Source: Paenibacillus lycopersici
Lineage (GTDB): Bacteria; Bacillota; Bacilli; Paenibacillales; Paenibacillaceae
Direction of reading: 5' to 3'
Length of the DNA stretch: 64,000 bases
Assembly (NCBI RefSeq): GCF_010119935.1
Contig: NZ_CP048209.1
Span: 3,041,001 to 3,105,000, forward strand
The position numbers and the translations under genes are program-made. Each line of letters begins with the position of its first letter. Position 1 is the first letter of the stretch. The notes under the pieces are model-generated. The model searched no databases and had not been told where the DNA came from. It saw only the letters and a list, made by a program, of their open reading frames with translations. Shown here piece after piece: positions 40,195-49,273 of this stretch.

Positions 40195-41148
40195 ATGTTC
40201 GACAGCGTGCGGCTGCTCATGGAGAGGCTGATCGACTACGCGGGATTATTTCCGCCGGCCCGGCTGTCCATGGATGAAGCCGTCCATCATTACCGCCGCT
40301 ACAGCCGGGACCCGGACAGCTGGATGCTGGGGCGTTTCATCGTTCCCGCCGCCCGCCTTGAGGAGCTCGTCCCATACCGGGCGCTGTTCACGGTGGAGAG
40401 GGCGCTGCAGCTGTCGGTCATCGGCGCCGGAAGCGGGGACGGGCGCGAATGCTTGACGCAGCTGGCGAGATGCTTGACGCAGATCCGGGCGTTCGAGCGC
40501 CGGTTCGGGGCAGCGGCGGCCGTCGCTTCGATCGAACTGCCGCTGCCGCAGGCTGCGATCGGGGCGGAGCTTCTGGAAGCGATCGCTAACGATACGGCCG
40601 CGCACGGCTTGCGCGCGTACTGCGAAATGACATACGTTCGCGATGCGGGCTGGGCGCATAACCTGATCTCGGCGCTCGACCGCGTTGCCGCCTGCAACGC
40701 GGATCGCGAAGCGAAGCTCGGCGTGAAGCTGCGGACAGGCGGCGTCGCGGCGGATGCGTTTCCGACTCCGGATCAGGCGGCGTTCGTGCTCGCGGCGTGC
40801 AGAGACAGGGAGATCGCGCTCAAATTCACGGCCGGTCTCCATCATCCGGTCCGTATGTTCCGTCCGGAAGCGAACGCGAAGATGCACGGATTCCTCAACG
40901 TATTCGCCGCGGGCATGCTGGCTCGCGCGCATGCGCTGGACCTGCCTGGCATCGCGGAGATCCTCGCCGACGAAGACCCGGAGCATTTCCGGTTCTCGGC
41001 CGAGGGGCTTCGTTGGAAGCAGCTCTTCGTGTCTTCGGCGGAAATGGGCGAGTACCGCGCCAGCGCGCTCATCGCTTACGGCAGCTGCAGCTTCGACGAG
41101 CCGCGCGATGAGCTGCGGGCGCTTGGACTACTCGGGCAAAGGAGCTGA
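40195..41148 (+). CDS. uncharacterised protein of the aromatic degradation operon
   Basis: Soluble protein of 317 residues, no signal peptide or membrane segment. Alternating strand-helix pattern and the segments KLGVKLRTGGVAADAFPTPDQ and IALKFTAGLHHPVRMF suggest a TIM-barrel fold with conserved lysines, arginine and a His-His pair as candidate catalytic residues; NAKMHGFLNVFAAG follows. I cannot name the family. It sits directly before fumarylacetoacetase, whose Shine-Dalgarno sequence overlaps this gene's last codons, implying tight co-expression. It is therefore a candidate for a missing step such as maleylacetoacetate isomerisation. That role is inference only. Confidence 0.8.
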   Translation: MFDSVRLLMERLIDYAGLFPPARLSMDEAVHHYRRYSRDPDSWMLGRFIVPAARLEELVPYRALFTVERALQLSVIGAGSGDGRECLTQLARCLTQIRAFERRFGAAAAVASIELPLPQAAIGAELLEAIANDTAAHGLRAYCEMTYVRDAGWAHNLISALDRVAACNADREAKLGVKLRTGGVAADAFPTPDQAAFVLAACRDREIALKFTAGLHHPVRMFRPEANAKMHGFLNVFAAGMLARAHALDLPGIAEILADEDPEHFRFSAEGLRWKQLFVSSAEMGEYRASALIAYGSCSFDEPRDELRALGLLGQRS

Positions 41149-41153
41149 TTCGC

Positions 41154-42629
41154 GTGACGCATCCATCGCGACAATCATCGAATACGACTTCCCGTTCGAC
41201 ATCGCATTCATCATCGCGACAATCAACGCGACTATCACCGCGACCAGAATCGCAATTATCATTCCGACCAGAATCGCAACTATCATCGCAACCAGAATCG
41301 CAACTATCATCGCAACCAGAATCGCATTCGTCATCGCAACCAGCATCGCGTTCGATTTTACGTTCCTTTATCGACGTCGAGCCGGATTCGCATTTTCCGA
41401 TCCAGAATTTGCCCTACGGGGTCTTCCGTCCGAAGCAGGAAGGCTCGCCGCGAATCGGGGTTGCGATCGGCCGCTATGTGCTCGATCTGGCGGCGCTGGA
41501 TGAAGCTGGCTGCTTCGAAGGGACGGCTGCCGCCGGCCGGGGCGTCTTTGCGAAGCCGTCGCTGAATGCGTTCATGGCGCTGGGCCGCCGGGCGTGGAGC
41601 GAGCTGCGCGCCGCGGTTGCCCGTCTGCTCGGCGCGGATGAGCCTTCGCTGCGGGACAACGATGCGCTGAAGGAGCGCGCGCTGCATCCGCTCAGCGAAG
41701 TCGAGCTGCTGCTGCCCGCCGAAATCGGCGATTATACCGATTTCTACGCGTCCAAAGCGCATGCGGCGAACGTAGGCACGCTGTTCCGCGGCAAGGACAA
41801 TGCGCTGATGCCGAACTGGCTCCATCTGCCCGTCGGCTATCACGGGCGAGCCAGCTCGATCGTCGTCAGCGGTACGGACGTTCGCCGCCCGCAAGGCCAG
41901 TTGAAGCTGCCGGATGCCGCGGCCCCGGCGTTCGGACCGACCCGCCAGCTCGACTTCGAACTGGAAATGGGCTGGCTGATCGGAACCGGCAACGAGCTCG
42001 GCCAGCCGATCCCGATCGAAGAAGCCGAGGGTCATCTGTTCGGCCTCGTTCTCGTCAACGATTGGAGCGCGAGGGACATTCAAGCCTGGGAGTATCAGCC
42101 GCTCGGCCCGTTCCTCGGCAAGAGCTTCGCCACTTCGATCTCGCCTTGGGTCGTCCCGCTCGAAGCGCTCGAGCCGTTTCGCATCCCCGCGCAGCGGCAG
42201 GAACCGGCGCCGTTGCCGTATCTGAGCCCGGGACAGCCGGACTCGAGTACGTTCAATATTGAACTCGCGGTGTCCTTGCAAAGCGAAGCGATGGCGAACG
42301 CCGAAATGATTGCGAACAGCAATTACCGTCACTTGTATTGGACGATCGGCCAACAGGTCGCGCATCATACGGCGGGCGGCTGCAATTTGCGGCCGGGCGA
42401 TCTGCTTGCTTCCGGCACGATCAGCGGCGAGCGGCGGGAATCGCGGGGCTGCATGCTGGAGTTGACGTGGCGCGGCACGGAGCCGCTCCGCATGAGCGGC
42501 GGCGAGGAACGGGTATGGCTCGAAGACGGCGACCGGATCGTCATGTCCGGCTGGTGTCAGGGCGACGGCTACCGGATCGGGTTCGGCGAAGTGAGCGGGA
42601 GGATCGTACCGGCGCGCGTCAGGACTTGA
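41154..42629 (+). CDS. fahA: fumarylacetoacetase with repetitive N-terminal extension
   Basis: Hydrolase of 491 residues that cleaves fumarylacetoacetate to fumarate and acetoacetate. The conserved part starts near residue 70 (SFIDVEPDSHFPIQNLPYGVF) and contains the N-terminal SH3-like region, the catalytic YTDFYASKAHAANVGTLFRG, NWLHLPVGYHGRASSIV, the metal ligands in LDFELEMGW and LVLVNDWSARDIQAWEYQPLGPFLGKSF, and HHTAGGCNLRPGDLLASGTISG. Ahead of it is a 68-residue Ser/Gln-rich extension made of QPESQLSS repeats. The GTG at 41154 has GGAG eight bases upstream. An internal start after the repeats has no obvious ribosome site, so the extension is probably translated. Confidence 0.93.
   Translation: MTHPSRQSSNTTSRSTSHSSSRQSTRLSPRPESQLSFRPESQLSSQPESQLSSQPESHSSSQPASRSILRSFIDVEPDSHFPIQNLPYGVFRPKQEGSPRIGVAIGRYVLDLAALDEAGCFEGTAAAGRGVFAKPSLNAFMALGRRAWSELRAAVARLLGADEPSLRDNDALKERALHPLSEVELLLPAEIGDYTDFYASKAHAANVGTLFRGKDNALMPNWLHLPVGYHGRASSIVVSGTDVRRPQGQLKLPDAAAPAFGPTRQLDFELEMGWLIGTGNELGQPIPIEEAEGHLFGLVLVNDWSARDIQAWEYQPLGPFLGKSFATSISPWVVPLEALEPFRIPAQRQEPAPLPYLSPGQPDSSTFNIELAVSLQSEAMANAEMIANSNYRHLYWTIGQQVAHHTAGGCNLRPGDLLASGTISGERRESRGCMLELTWRGTEPLRMSGGEERVWLEDGDRIVMSGWCQGDGYRIGFGEVSGRIVPARVRT
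41241..41358 (+). repeat. 24-bp coding minisatellite in fahA
   Basis: Units at 41241, 41265, 41289 and 41313 (type CAACCAGAATCGCAACTATC plus four bases) and a partial fifth. They encode an 8-residue repeat, with more degenerate copies upstream to about 41165. Confidence 0.9.
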
Positions 42630-42661
42630 ATCAAACGCGACATGCGGAAGGAGCGAACGAG

Positions 42662-44392
42662 ATGAGAAAGCTTCCGCCTCATCTGCAGCCTTATGTTGCC
42701 GAGCAGCATTACGAACGGTATACGCCGGTCGATCATGCCGTTTGGCGGTATGTCATGCGCCAGAACCGTCATGCTTTGCGGCATGCCGCCCATGACGCCT
42801 ATGTGAACGGTCTTGCGCTGTCCGGGATCGGCACGGAGCGAATCCCCCGGGTCTCGGAGATGAACGACTGTCTGGCCAAGATCGGCTGGGGCGCGGTGAT
42901 CGTCAAGGGGCTCATTCCGGGCGCGGTGTTCTACGAGCTGCTGGCGAACGGAATCCTGCCGATCGCGGCGGAAATCCGCAAGTCGGCGAATATCGAGTAT
43001 ACGCCTGCTCCGGACATTATCCATGAAGCCGCCGGGCACGCGCCGCTCTTATTCGATGCGGACTACCGCTCGTACGTCCGGCTGATCGGCGCGATCGGCG
43101 CCAAGGCGTTCTCCGCGAAAGAGAAGCAGGAAGCGTTCGAGGCGCTGCGGCGCTTGACGATCGTCATGGAGGATCCGGCTTCGTCGCCGGAAGAGAGAGA
43201 GGCCGCCCAGCGGGCCGTGGAGGAGAAGCAGAAGGCGAGCGCCGGAACGACGGAAGCGGAGCTGGTGTCCCGCCTGTTCTGGACAACCGTCGAATACGGA
43301 TTGATCGGCCCCATGGACGACCCGAAGCTATACGGCGCAGGGCTGTTGTCTTCCGTCGGCGAAAGCAAGCACTGCTTCACGGATGCGGTAGCGAAACTGC
43401 CGTACTCCGTCGAAGCGTGCACGGAACATCCGAAAATCGTGACGGAGATGCAGAAGCGGCTGTTCGTCTGCGACAGCTTCGGGCAATTGAAAGCGGGCGC
43501 CGAAGCGCTGGCGGACACGATGGCCTATCGGATTGGCGGGACGGAAAGCTTAACCAGGGCACAGCGCTCGGGCATGGTTGCGACGTTCGCGTACAATTCC
43601 GGGCTCGGCGTTACGGGATGCGTTCAGACGCTCGTGCAAGACGAAAGCGGAGAGGCCGTTTACGTGAAGACGATCGGCGCAACGGCACTTACCGTGCGCG
43701 GCCGGCCATTGCATGGACAGGGCAAGGACGCGCATGCCCGAGGCTTCGGCTCGCCCATCGGCCTGTTGAAGGGCGGCATCGCCTTGGAAGCATGCGGCGA
43801 TCAAGCGTTGGCCGAGTTGGGCGTATCCCTAGGCAGCCGCGCAGCGCTTGCGTTCGAAAGCGGCATACTCGTGAAGGGGCCCGTGACGGCAATCGCGAGA
43901 TCCGAAGGACAGGTCGTCCTGATTACTTTCGCGGCATGTTCCGTGACGTACGAAGGGCAAGAGCTCTTCGAGCCGGAATGGGGCGATTACGACATGGCCG
44001 TCGGGTCGCGCATCGTCACGGCGTATCCCGGCGCAGCCGATCCGGCTTCCTATTATGACGACTATGCCGCGCATACGGTCCGTGCGGGGACGATTCCCGA
44101 GCAAGCTCAACCGCTTACGAGGCTGGAAGCGCTCTACCGGCAAGCGGCGGCAATAAGGGAAGAACGCGCGGATGCGTTAACCGAGGAGCAGCTGCAGGCG
44201 ATTGCCGGCATTCACCGCGAGCTTGGCCGAATCGATCCCGAAGACTGGCTGCTGCGGCTAGAACTGCTGGAGATCGCAGCGCCCGAACAGGCATTGGCGA
44301 GTTTGGCGAAAACGTTGACGGAAGAACTGCATACGCTCGGCCAAAACAAGTCGGTCGCAAACGTTATTCAAAACGGATTAGCGATTGTTTAG
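42662..44392 (+). CDS. phhA: phenylalanine 4-monooxygenase (aromatic amino acid hydroxylase)
   Basis: Pterin-dependent iron hydroxylase of 576 residues converting phenylalanine to tyrosine. The iron triad is H121 and H126 (IIHEAAGHAP) and E211 (WTTVEYGLIG). The catalytic domain is followed by a C-terminal region of about 270 residues also found in Bacillus-type PhhA and absent from the roughly 260-residue proteobacterial enzymes; its role is unknown. ATG at 42662 follows GGAAGGAG, and the upstream part of the same frame overlaps fahA. It is last gene of the cluster; a terminator follows. Confidence 0.93.
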   Translation: MRKLPPHLQPYVAEQHYERYTPVDHAVWRYVMRQNRHALRHAAHDAYVNGLALSGIGTERIPRVSEMNDCLAKIGWGAVIVKGLIPGAVFYELLANGILPIAAEIRKSANIEYTPAPDIIHEAAGHAPLLFDADYRSYVRLIGAIGAKAFSAKEKQEAFEALRRLTIVMEDPASSPEEREAAQRAVEEKQKASAGTTEAELVSRLFWTTVEYGLIGPMDDPKLYGAGLLSSVGESKHCFTDAVAKLPYSVEACTEHPKIVTEMQKRLFVCDSFGQLKAGAEALADTMAYRIGGTESLTRAQRSGMVATFAYNSGLGVTGCVQTLVQDESGEAVYVKTIGATALTVRGRPLHGQGKDAHARGFGSPIGLLKGGIALEACGDQALAELGVSLGSRAALAFESGILVKGPVTAIARSEGQVVLITFAACSVTYEGQELFEPEWGDYDMAVGSRIVTAYPGAADPASYYDDYAAHTVRAGTIPEQAQPLTRLEALYRQAAAIREERADALTEEQLQAIAGIHRELGRIDPEDWLLRLELLEIAAPEQALASLAKTLTEELHTLGQNKSVANVIQNGLAIV

Positions 44393-44424
44393 GAAATGTC
44401 ATAATGAAGAACAGACGTCGATGT

Positions 44425-44456
44425 AAGCCCTGGCCGGACGGCCTGGGCTTATTTGG
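44425..44456 (+). terminator. terminator of the aromatic degradation operon
   Basis: AAGCCCTGGCC / GGCCTGGGCTT stem, one mismatch, followed by ATTTGG. It lies about 30 bases after the phhA stop codon. Confidence 0.65.
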
Positions 44457-44553
44457 CTCGCCATGACAACCAATCGAGTGCATGTCCAGCCTATATTTAG
44501 GGTTCACCTAAAAATGACAATAACAAAAACACTAAAAATTACAAAACAGTTAA

Positions 44554-44582
44554 TTTACTAATTGCAAACAGTTTGCTATAGT
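44554..44582 (+). promoter_or_regulatory. promoter with palindrome upstream of the exporter operon
   Basis: TTTACT (44554-44559) and TATAGT (44577-44582), 17 bases apart. The spacer holds the perfect inverted repeat GCAAAC-A-GTTTGC (44564-44576), a likely repressor site. The predicted transcription start near 44589 is only six bases before the ATG at 44595. Confidence 0.65.
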
Positions 44583-44594
44583 AGAGGTGTGGAA

Positions 44595-45356
44595 ATGAAA
44601 GCGTTTACCGAAACGATGCCGCTTGAAGAAGGGGGATTGGTTTTGAGTGGATTAGCAGCTTCCCGCGTGCCGATTTTGGACGTCCGCAACGTAACGCGCG
44701 TATTCGGCAGGGGGGACAACAAAGTTTTTGCTTTGCGAGGCGCGTCGCTCTGCATCGACCCGGGCTCTTTGATCGCCTTGAAAGGGCGGTCGGGCTCAGG
44801 CAAGACGACGCTGTTGAATATTATGGGCGCGCTGGATTCTCCCAGCGAAGGCACGGTCTTCTACGGCGGCCGCGACGGTCATTCGATGAGCGAGCAACAG
44901 AAGAACGAGATGCGAAAGAAGGAAATCGGGCTTATTTTCCAATCGTTTGCTTTAGTGCCCTATTTGAGCGCATTCGAGAATGTGGAGCTGGGCTTGCGAA
45001 TCGCCGGAGTGCCGGCTTCGGAGCGCAGGAAGCTGGCGGAGGAAGCGCTTTCCTTCGTCGGGCTGGCGCAGCGGATGCACCATCGGCCGCAGGAATTGTC
45101 CGGCGGCGAGCAGCAGCGTACCGCGATCGCGCGGGCGATCGCCCACAAGCCGAAGCTGATTTTGGCGGACGAACCGACGGCAGAGCTCGATTCCCGCATG
45201 GGCAGACAAATCATTGAAGTATTCCGTGAACTGGTAGGCACCTTAGGCGTAAGCGTCGTGCTGACAACGCACGACCCGCACATCATGGATCTTGTCGATC
45301 AGGTTCATGCACTGGAGGATGGACGAATTGGTTCGGAAAGCATCAAGCGTGTCTAA
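44595..45356 (+). CDS. ABC exporter ATP-binding protein (MacB/LolD type)
   Basis: ATPase of 253 residues with Walker A GRSGSGKTT, Q-loop FQSFALVPYLSAFENVELGLR, signature [15 protein letters not shown], Walker B LILADEPTAELD and switch TTHD. It drives the FtsX-type permease encoded downstream. ATG at 44595 has GAGGTG upstream; because the predicted transcript starts just before it, TTG at 44643 (with AAGGGGGA) is a plausible true start that removes a non-conserved 16-residue leader. Its 3' end overlaps the adaptor gene by 29 bases. Confidence 0.88.
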   Translation: MKAFTETMPLEEGGLVLSGLAASRVPILDVRNVTRVFGRGDNKVFALRGASLCIDPGSLIALKGRSGSGKTTLLNIMGALDSPSEGTVFYGGRDGHSMSEQQKNEMRKKEIGLIFQSFALVPYLSAFENVELGLRIAGVPASERRKLAEEALSFVGLAQRMHHRPQELSGGEQQRTAIARAIAHKPKLILADEPTAELDSRMGRQIIEVFRELVGTLGVSVVLTTHDPHIMDLVDQVHALEDGRIGSESIKRV

Positions 45357-46362
45357 AGCGCGGGCGGCCGCGCTCGGTATGCTGCTCATTGCGAGTTCCG
45401 CCGCGGCGGGCTGCAGCCTGCTGCCGCATGAGCAGGCGCCGTTGAAGCCGCCGCTCGTCAAGCCGGCGCAAGCCGCCGTTCGGACGATCGATGCCAAGAG
45501 CGGAAGCATTGCCAAGCAAGTCGCGGGCTCCGCTTCCTTCGTGCCGACGAAGATCGAGTACTATCAGCAGCCCGATGCGGGCGTCATCCATTCGGTGGAA
45601 GTCAGGGCCGGCATGACCGTGAAGAAAGGCGACGTGCTCGTAACGATCGAGAACGGCGGCTCCGACGTCGAGCTGCTGCAGCGCCAGATCGAGTACGAAC
45701 GCAAGAAGCAGGCGCTGAACGAAGCGATCAGAGGCGGGGACGCGGAGAACATCCGAATCGCCAAGCTTGATCTGCAGCTGGCCGAGCTGCTGTACGGCAA
45801 AGCGAAAGCCAAAGCCGACAGCGGCATTATCCGCGCGAAGACGGACGGCATCGTCTCCTACTCGACCGATTTGCAGCCGGGCGAGCATTTCGACGCGGAA
45901 CGGGTGCTTGCGGCGGTCGCGCAGCCGGACGGCATGCGTCTGGCGCTTGAGGTCGCCGGCAATCCGGCGTTGGCCGACATCAAGATCGGGATGGAAGCGA
46001 ATATCACCTATAAAGAGAAGTCGTATGCAGGCAAAGTCACGCAGACGCCGGCTTCAGCGCCGGAAACCGCGGACGAGCGGCTGCGCGACGAATACGGCAA
46101 GACGCTCTACATCGAACTGGATAAACTGCCCGAAGGCGCTTCGTTCGGCGCCCATGCGGAGGTGACGATCGTCGCGGCGCGCCGCGACAAGGTCATCGTC
46201 CTTCCGAAGAGCGCCGTTCGCGCTTACTTCGGCCGTACGTTCGTTCAAGTGCTGGAGGGCGAGCGGCGCAAGGAGATCGATATCGAGACCGGTCTCGCAA
46301 CCGCGACGGAATACGAGATCGTGAAAGGCGTTACGGAAGGAATGAAAATAATTCTTCCGTAA
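45328..46362 (+). CDS. lipoprotein membrane-fusion adaptor (HlyD/MacA-like)
   Basis: Extracytoplasmic adaptor of 344 residues for the ABC exporter. A signal peptide ends in a lipobox (SSAAAGC). A barrel/lipoyl part (GVIHSVEVRAGMTVKKGDVLVTIENG) follows, with a short coiled-coil hairpin (about residues 105-155), the second lipoyl half (GIIRAKTDGIVSYSTDLQPGEHF) and a C-terminal beta-barrel. TTG at 45328 was chosen because GGAGG (45314-45318) is nine bases upstream; the ATG at 45319 sits directly on that site. Confidence 0.85.
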   Translation: MVRKASSVSKARAAALGMLLIASSAAAGCSLLPHEQAPLKPPLVKPAQAAVRTIDAKSGSIAKQVAGSASFVPTKIEYYQQPDAGVIHSVEVRAGMTVKKGDVLVTIENGGSDVELLQRQIEYERKKQALNEAIRGGDAENIRIAKLDLQLAELLYGKAKAKADSGIIRAKTDGIVSYSTDLQPGEHFDAERVLAAVAQPDGMRLALEVAGNPALADIKIGMEANITYKEKSYAGKVTQTPASAPETADERLRDEYGKTLYIELDKLPEGASFGAHAEVTIVAARRDKVIVLPKSAVRAYFGRTFVQVLEGERRKEIDIETGLATATEYEIVKGVTEGMKIILP

Positions 46363-46387
46363 GCCACCGGGGGGAATCGAGGGAATT

Positions 46388-49270
46388 ATGTCCGTTCTCA
46401 TCATGCTTCTGCGCAAAATGGCCAGAAATTATTGGTTAGTCATCTGTTTGTTCAGCGGCATGCTGTTATGTATCGCGCTCACGTCAAGCATGCCGATCTA
46501 CAAGAATGCCGTGCTGCATCATATGCTCGTGCAGGATTTGGAACGCAGCTATGAACAAACCGGGGAGCACCCGGGCATGATCGCCGCGCAGTTTACGATG
46601 CAGACCGACAATGCGGCGATTCAATCGGGCATCATGAGCCGGTTCAACGGTTATTGGGCTTCGCGGATCGTCGGAAACCCCTTGCTTCATGTCACGCAGA
46701 ACCAGCAGCAGGTCGAGACGGTTCGATTCGGGCTAACGCCGGTCGATCCGTCCCGCGTCGACCCGCAGGTGAAGCGCGCGGCCAAGTTCTCCATGCGCAC
46801 CGGCATCGAAGAGCATGTCCGGCTGATCGACGGCAAGCTTCCATCGCCGGCGAAAACGGACGGCGTATACGAGGTCATGGTCACGGACAGCGCGCTCGCG
46901 CAGCTCGGCATGCTGCTCGGACAGGAATACGACGTCAAGGATCCGAAGGTGAAGGAAGCGATTCGGATCAAGCCCGTAGCCGTCATCGTCGAGAAGGATC
47001 TGAACGATCCGTTCTGGGGCATGCAGGATCTGAAGAACGACCAGAATACGCTATTCCTGCCCGAGAAGCTGTTCGAGTCGGATTTTATCGCGAAGCATCC
47101 GGTCATTATCGGCCGGGTGGGAGGGACGGCCATCGCCGATTACGCGCAGTTCAACCTCGATACGGCGGCCTTCATGCTGGACCTGAAGACGAATCTGGCG
47201 CCCGACATGCTGGGCAAGTTCAATTATTCGGTCAGCTCGACCGTACTCGTGCCGGGCGCCGAAGCGATGACGGCCTACAGCGAACGGGAGAAGACGCTCC
47301 GCACGCTGCTCTGGTCGCTAAACGTGCCGTTGTTCATTCTCATTACGTTCTACTTCTACATGGTAACGAGCATGCTCGTCGAACGCCAAAAGTCGGAGAT
47401 TTCCGTCCTGCGCAGCCGCGGCGCTTCGAGATTCCATCTCGTCTTGATGTACGCCGCCGAGTTCGGCTTGCTCGCGATCGCCGCCTTCGCCGTCGGACCC
47501 TGGCTGGGCGTCCTGTTCACGCGCGTGCTCGGGTCGACGAGCACCTTCCTGAACTTCGTCGACCGCGGCTCGATGCAGGCCGAGATGGACGCGGAGAGCT
47601 GGAAGTATGCGGCCGGCGCCGTGGCGGCCGCCTGGCTGCTGAACCTGATTCCGGTCTTCGTCGCGACGAAGAATTCGATCGTCGACCAGAAGCGGGCGAA
47701 AGCGCGCGAAGGCAAACGGCCGATCTGGCAGCTGTTTGGCATCGATATCGTGCTGATTCTCGTGGCGCTGTACGGCAATTACGTATTCCGCCAGCGGATG
47801 ACCGACCTGGTCAAGCTCGGTCTCGACGGCAAATCGCTGTCGGCCGACCCGCTGCTCTATACGATTCCGACGCTGTTCATTCTCGGCTTCGGCCTGCTTA
47901 TGATGAGGCTGTATCCGCTCTTCGTGGCGATCTTCTACCGGATGGGACGCAAGCTGTGGCCGCCGCAATACTATACGACGCTGCTGTTGGTCATCCGCCG
48001 GAACCGAATCTATCACGGGCTGATGCTGTTTCTGATTCTGACGATCGGCACGGGGATCTATAACGCCAACACGGCGCGCACGCTCAACGTGAACATGGAA
48101 GATCAGATCCGGTATGCCGGCGGCAGCGATATCGTGCTGCGGCAGCATTGGGAGAACGACGCGGTATCGGGCGGCTCGGCCGGTCCGTCGGTTTCCGGCC
48201 AGCCGGCCGCCCAAGCGCCGCCGCCGGACAAGATTCACTACAAGGAGCCGCCGTTCGAGCTGATCGAGACGCTGCCTGGCGTCGACACGGCCGCGAAGGT
48301 GTTTACGAAGGAAGAAGGAGAAGCCTGGCTCGGCACGAAGAGCGGCAAAGTCAAGCTGATGGGCATCGATACGGATGCGTTCGGCAGTGCCGCCTGGATG
48401 AAGGACAGCCTGACGCCGTATCCGTTCTATGACTATTTGAATCTGATCGCGCCGGACACGCACGCCGTGCTGCTCTCCCAAACCGCGGCCGATTTCTACG
48501 GCGCCAAAATCGGCGACACGCTCGATGTCGGCTGGGAAGGGATCCGGCCGACCCGGCTCGTCGTATACGGCATCGTGCCGTACTTCCCGGCATTCAATCC
48601 GAACCCTGCCGCCGGCGCGAAGGAGAACGACGACAAGCAGAGGAATCCGATGCTGATCGTCGGTCATCTGGATACGATTCAGAACGAGCTCGGCGTGGAG
48701 CCGTATGACGTGTGGGTGAAGTTGAAGCCCGGCGCGAACAGGCAAGCGATGCTGGACGAGATGGACAAACGCCAGATCAAGCTCGAGAAATTCGAGGATA
48801 CGATCGGCAAAATTTCGGAGAGCCGCATGGACCCGTTCCGGATGGCGATCAACGGCGTCATGACGCTGGGCTTCATTATATCGCTGGCGATCAGCTTCCT
48901 GGGCTTCATGCTCTTCTGGCTGCTGTCGCTCCAGGGGCGGATGCTGCAATTCGGCATTTACCGCGCGATGGGGATTTCCTTCAAGCAATTGCTCGGCATG
49001 ATGACCTTGGAGCAGCTGCTGACGACGGGCGCGGGCTTCTTCATCGGCATTGCGACCGGCTTCGCGGCCGGGCAGATCTACGTGCCGCTGTTCCAGCTGT
49101 CATTCGATCCCGGCCGCATCGTACCGCCGTTCCAGGTCATATCCGACCATGCGGACGTATTCAGGCTCGGCATCTCGACCTGCTTCATGCTCGCTGCCGC
49201 GCTCGTTATTCTGACCTGGCTGCTGAAACGGATGAATATTCATCAAGCTGTCAAGCTAGGGGAGGACTAG
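46388..49270 (+). CDS. large FtsX-like ABC permease
   Basis: Integral membrane protein of 960 residues. It has an N-terminal membrane segment (YWLVICLFSGMLLCIAL), an extracellular domain of about 250 residues, a first FtsX-type module (about 300-440) with VERQKSEISVLRSRGASRFHL, central membrane helices near 450-560, a second extracellular domain and a C-terminal FtsX module (about 820-950). The two-module layout matches MacB-superfamily permeases that extrude lipids, peptides or antibiotics rather than import solutes. The cargo is unknown. It is flanked by two ATPase genes. Confidence 0.9.
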   Translation: MSVLIMLLRKMARNYWLVICLFSGMLLCIALTSSMPIYKNAVLHHMLVQDLERSYEQTGEHPGMIAAQFTMQTDNAAIQSGIMSRFNGYWASRIVGNPLLHVTQNQQQVETVRFGLTPVDPSRVDPQVKRAAKFSMRTGIEEHVRLIDGKLPSPAKTDGVYEVMVTDSALAQLGMLLGQEYDVKDPKVKEAIRIKPVAVIVEKDLNDPFWGMQDLKNDQNTLFLPEKLFESDFIAKHPVIIGRVGGTAIADYAQFNLDTAAFMLDLKTNLAPDMLGKFNYSVSSTVLVPGAEAMTAYSEREKTLRTLLWSLNVPLFILITFYFYMVTSMLVERQKSEISVLRSRGASRFHLVLMYAAEFGLLAIAAFAVGPWLGVLFTRVLGSTSTFLNFVDRGSMQAEMDAESWKYAAGAVAAAWLLNLIPVFVATKNSIVDQKRAKAREGKRPIWQLFGIDIVLILVALYGNYVFRQRMTDLVKLGLDGKSLSADPLLYTIPTLFILGFGLLMMRLYPLFVAIFYRMGRKLWPPQYYTTLLLVIRRNRIYHGLMLFLILTIGTGIYNANTARTLNVNMEDQIRYAGGSDIVLRQHWENDAVSGGSAGPSVSGQPAAQAPPPDKIHYKEPPFELIETLPGVDTAAKVFTKEEGEAWLGTKSGKVKLMGIDTDAFGSAAWMKDSLTPYPFYDYLNLIAPDTHAVLLSQTAADFYGAKIGDTLDVGWEGIRPTRLVVYGIVPYFPAFNPNPAAGAKENDDKQRNPMLIVGHLDTIQNELGVEPYDVWVKLKPGANRQAMLDEMDKRQIKLEKFEDTIGKISESRMDPFRMAINGVMTLGFIISLAISFLGFMLFWLLSLQGRMLQFGIYRAMGISFKQLLGMMTLEQLLTTGAGFFIGIATGFAAGQIYVPLFQLSFDPGRIVPPFQVISDHADVFRLGISTCFMLAAALVILTWLLKRMNIHQAVKLGED

Positions 49271-49273
49271 CTA

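Noticed and set aside
41165..41360. Possible CRISPR or non-coding repeat array before fahA.
   Set aside because: The 24-bp period keeps the reading frame, sits behind a start with a ribosome site and continues into the conserved enzyme.
47318..48988. Minus-strand frame of about 550 codons opposite the FtsX permease.
   Set aside because: The plus strand has membrane helices and FtsX modules; the antisense frame is low-complexity Arg/Gln/His.
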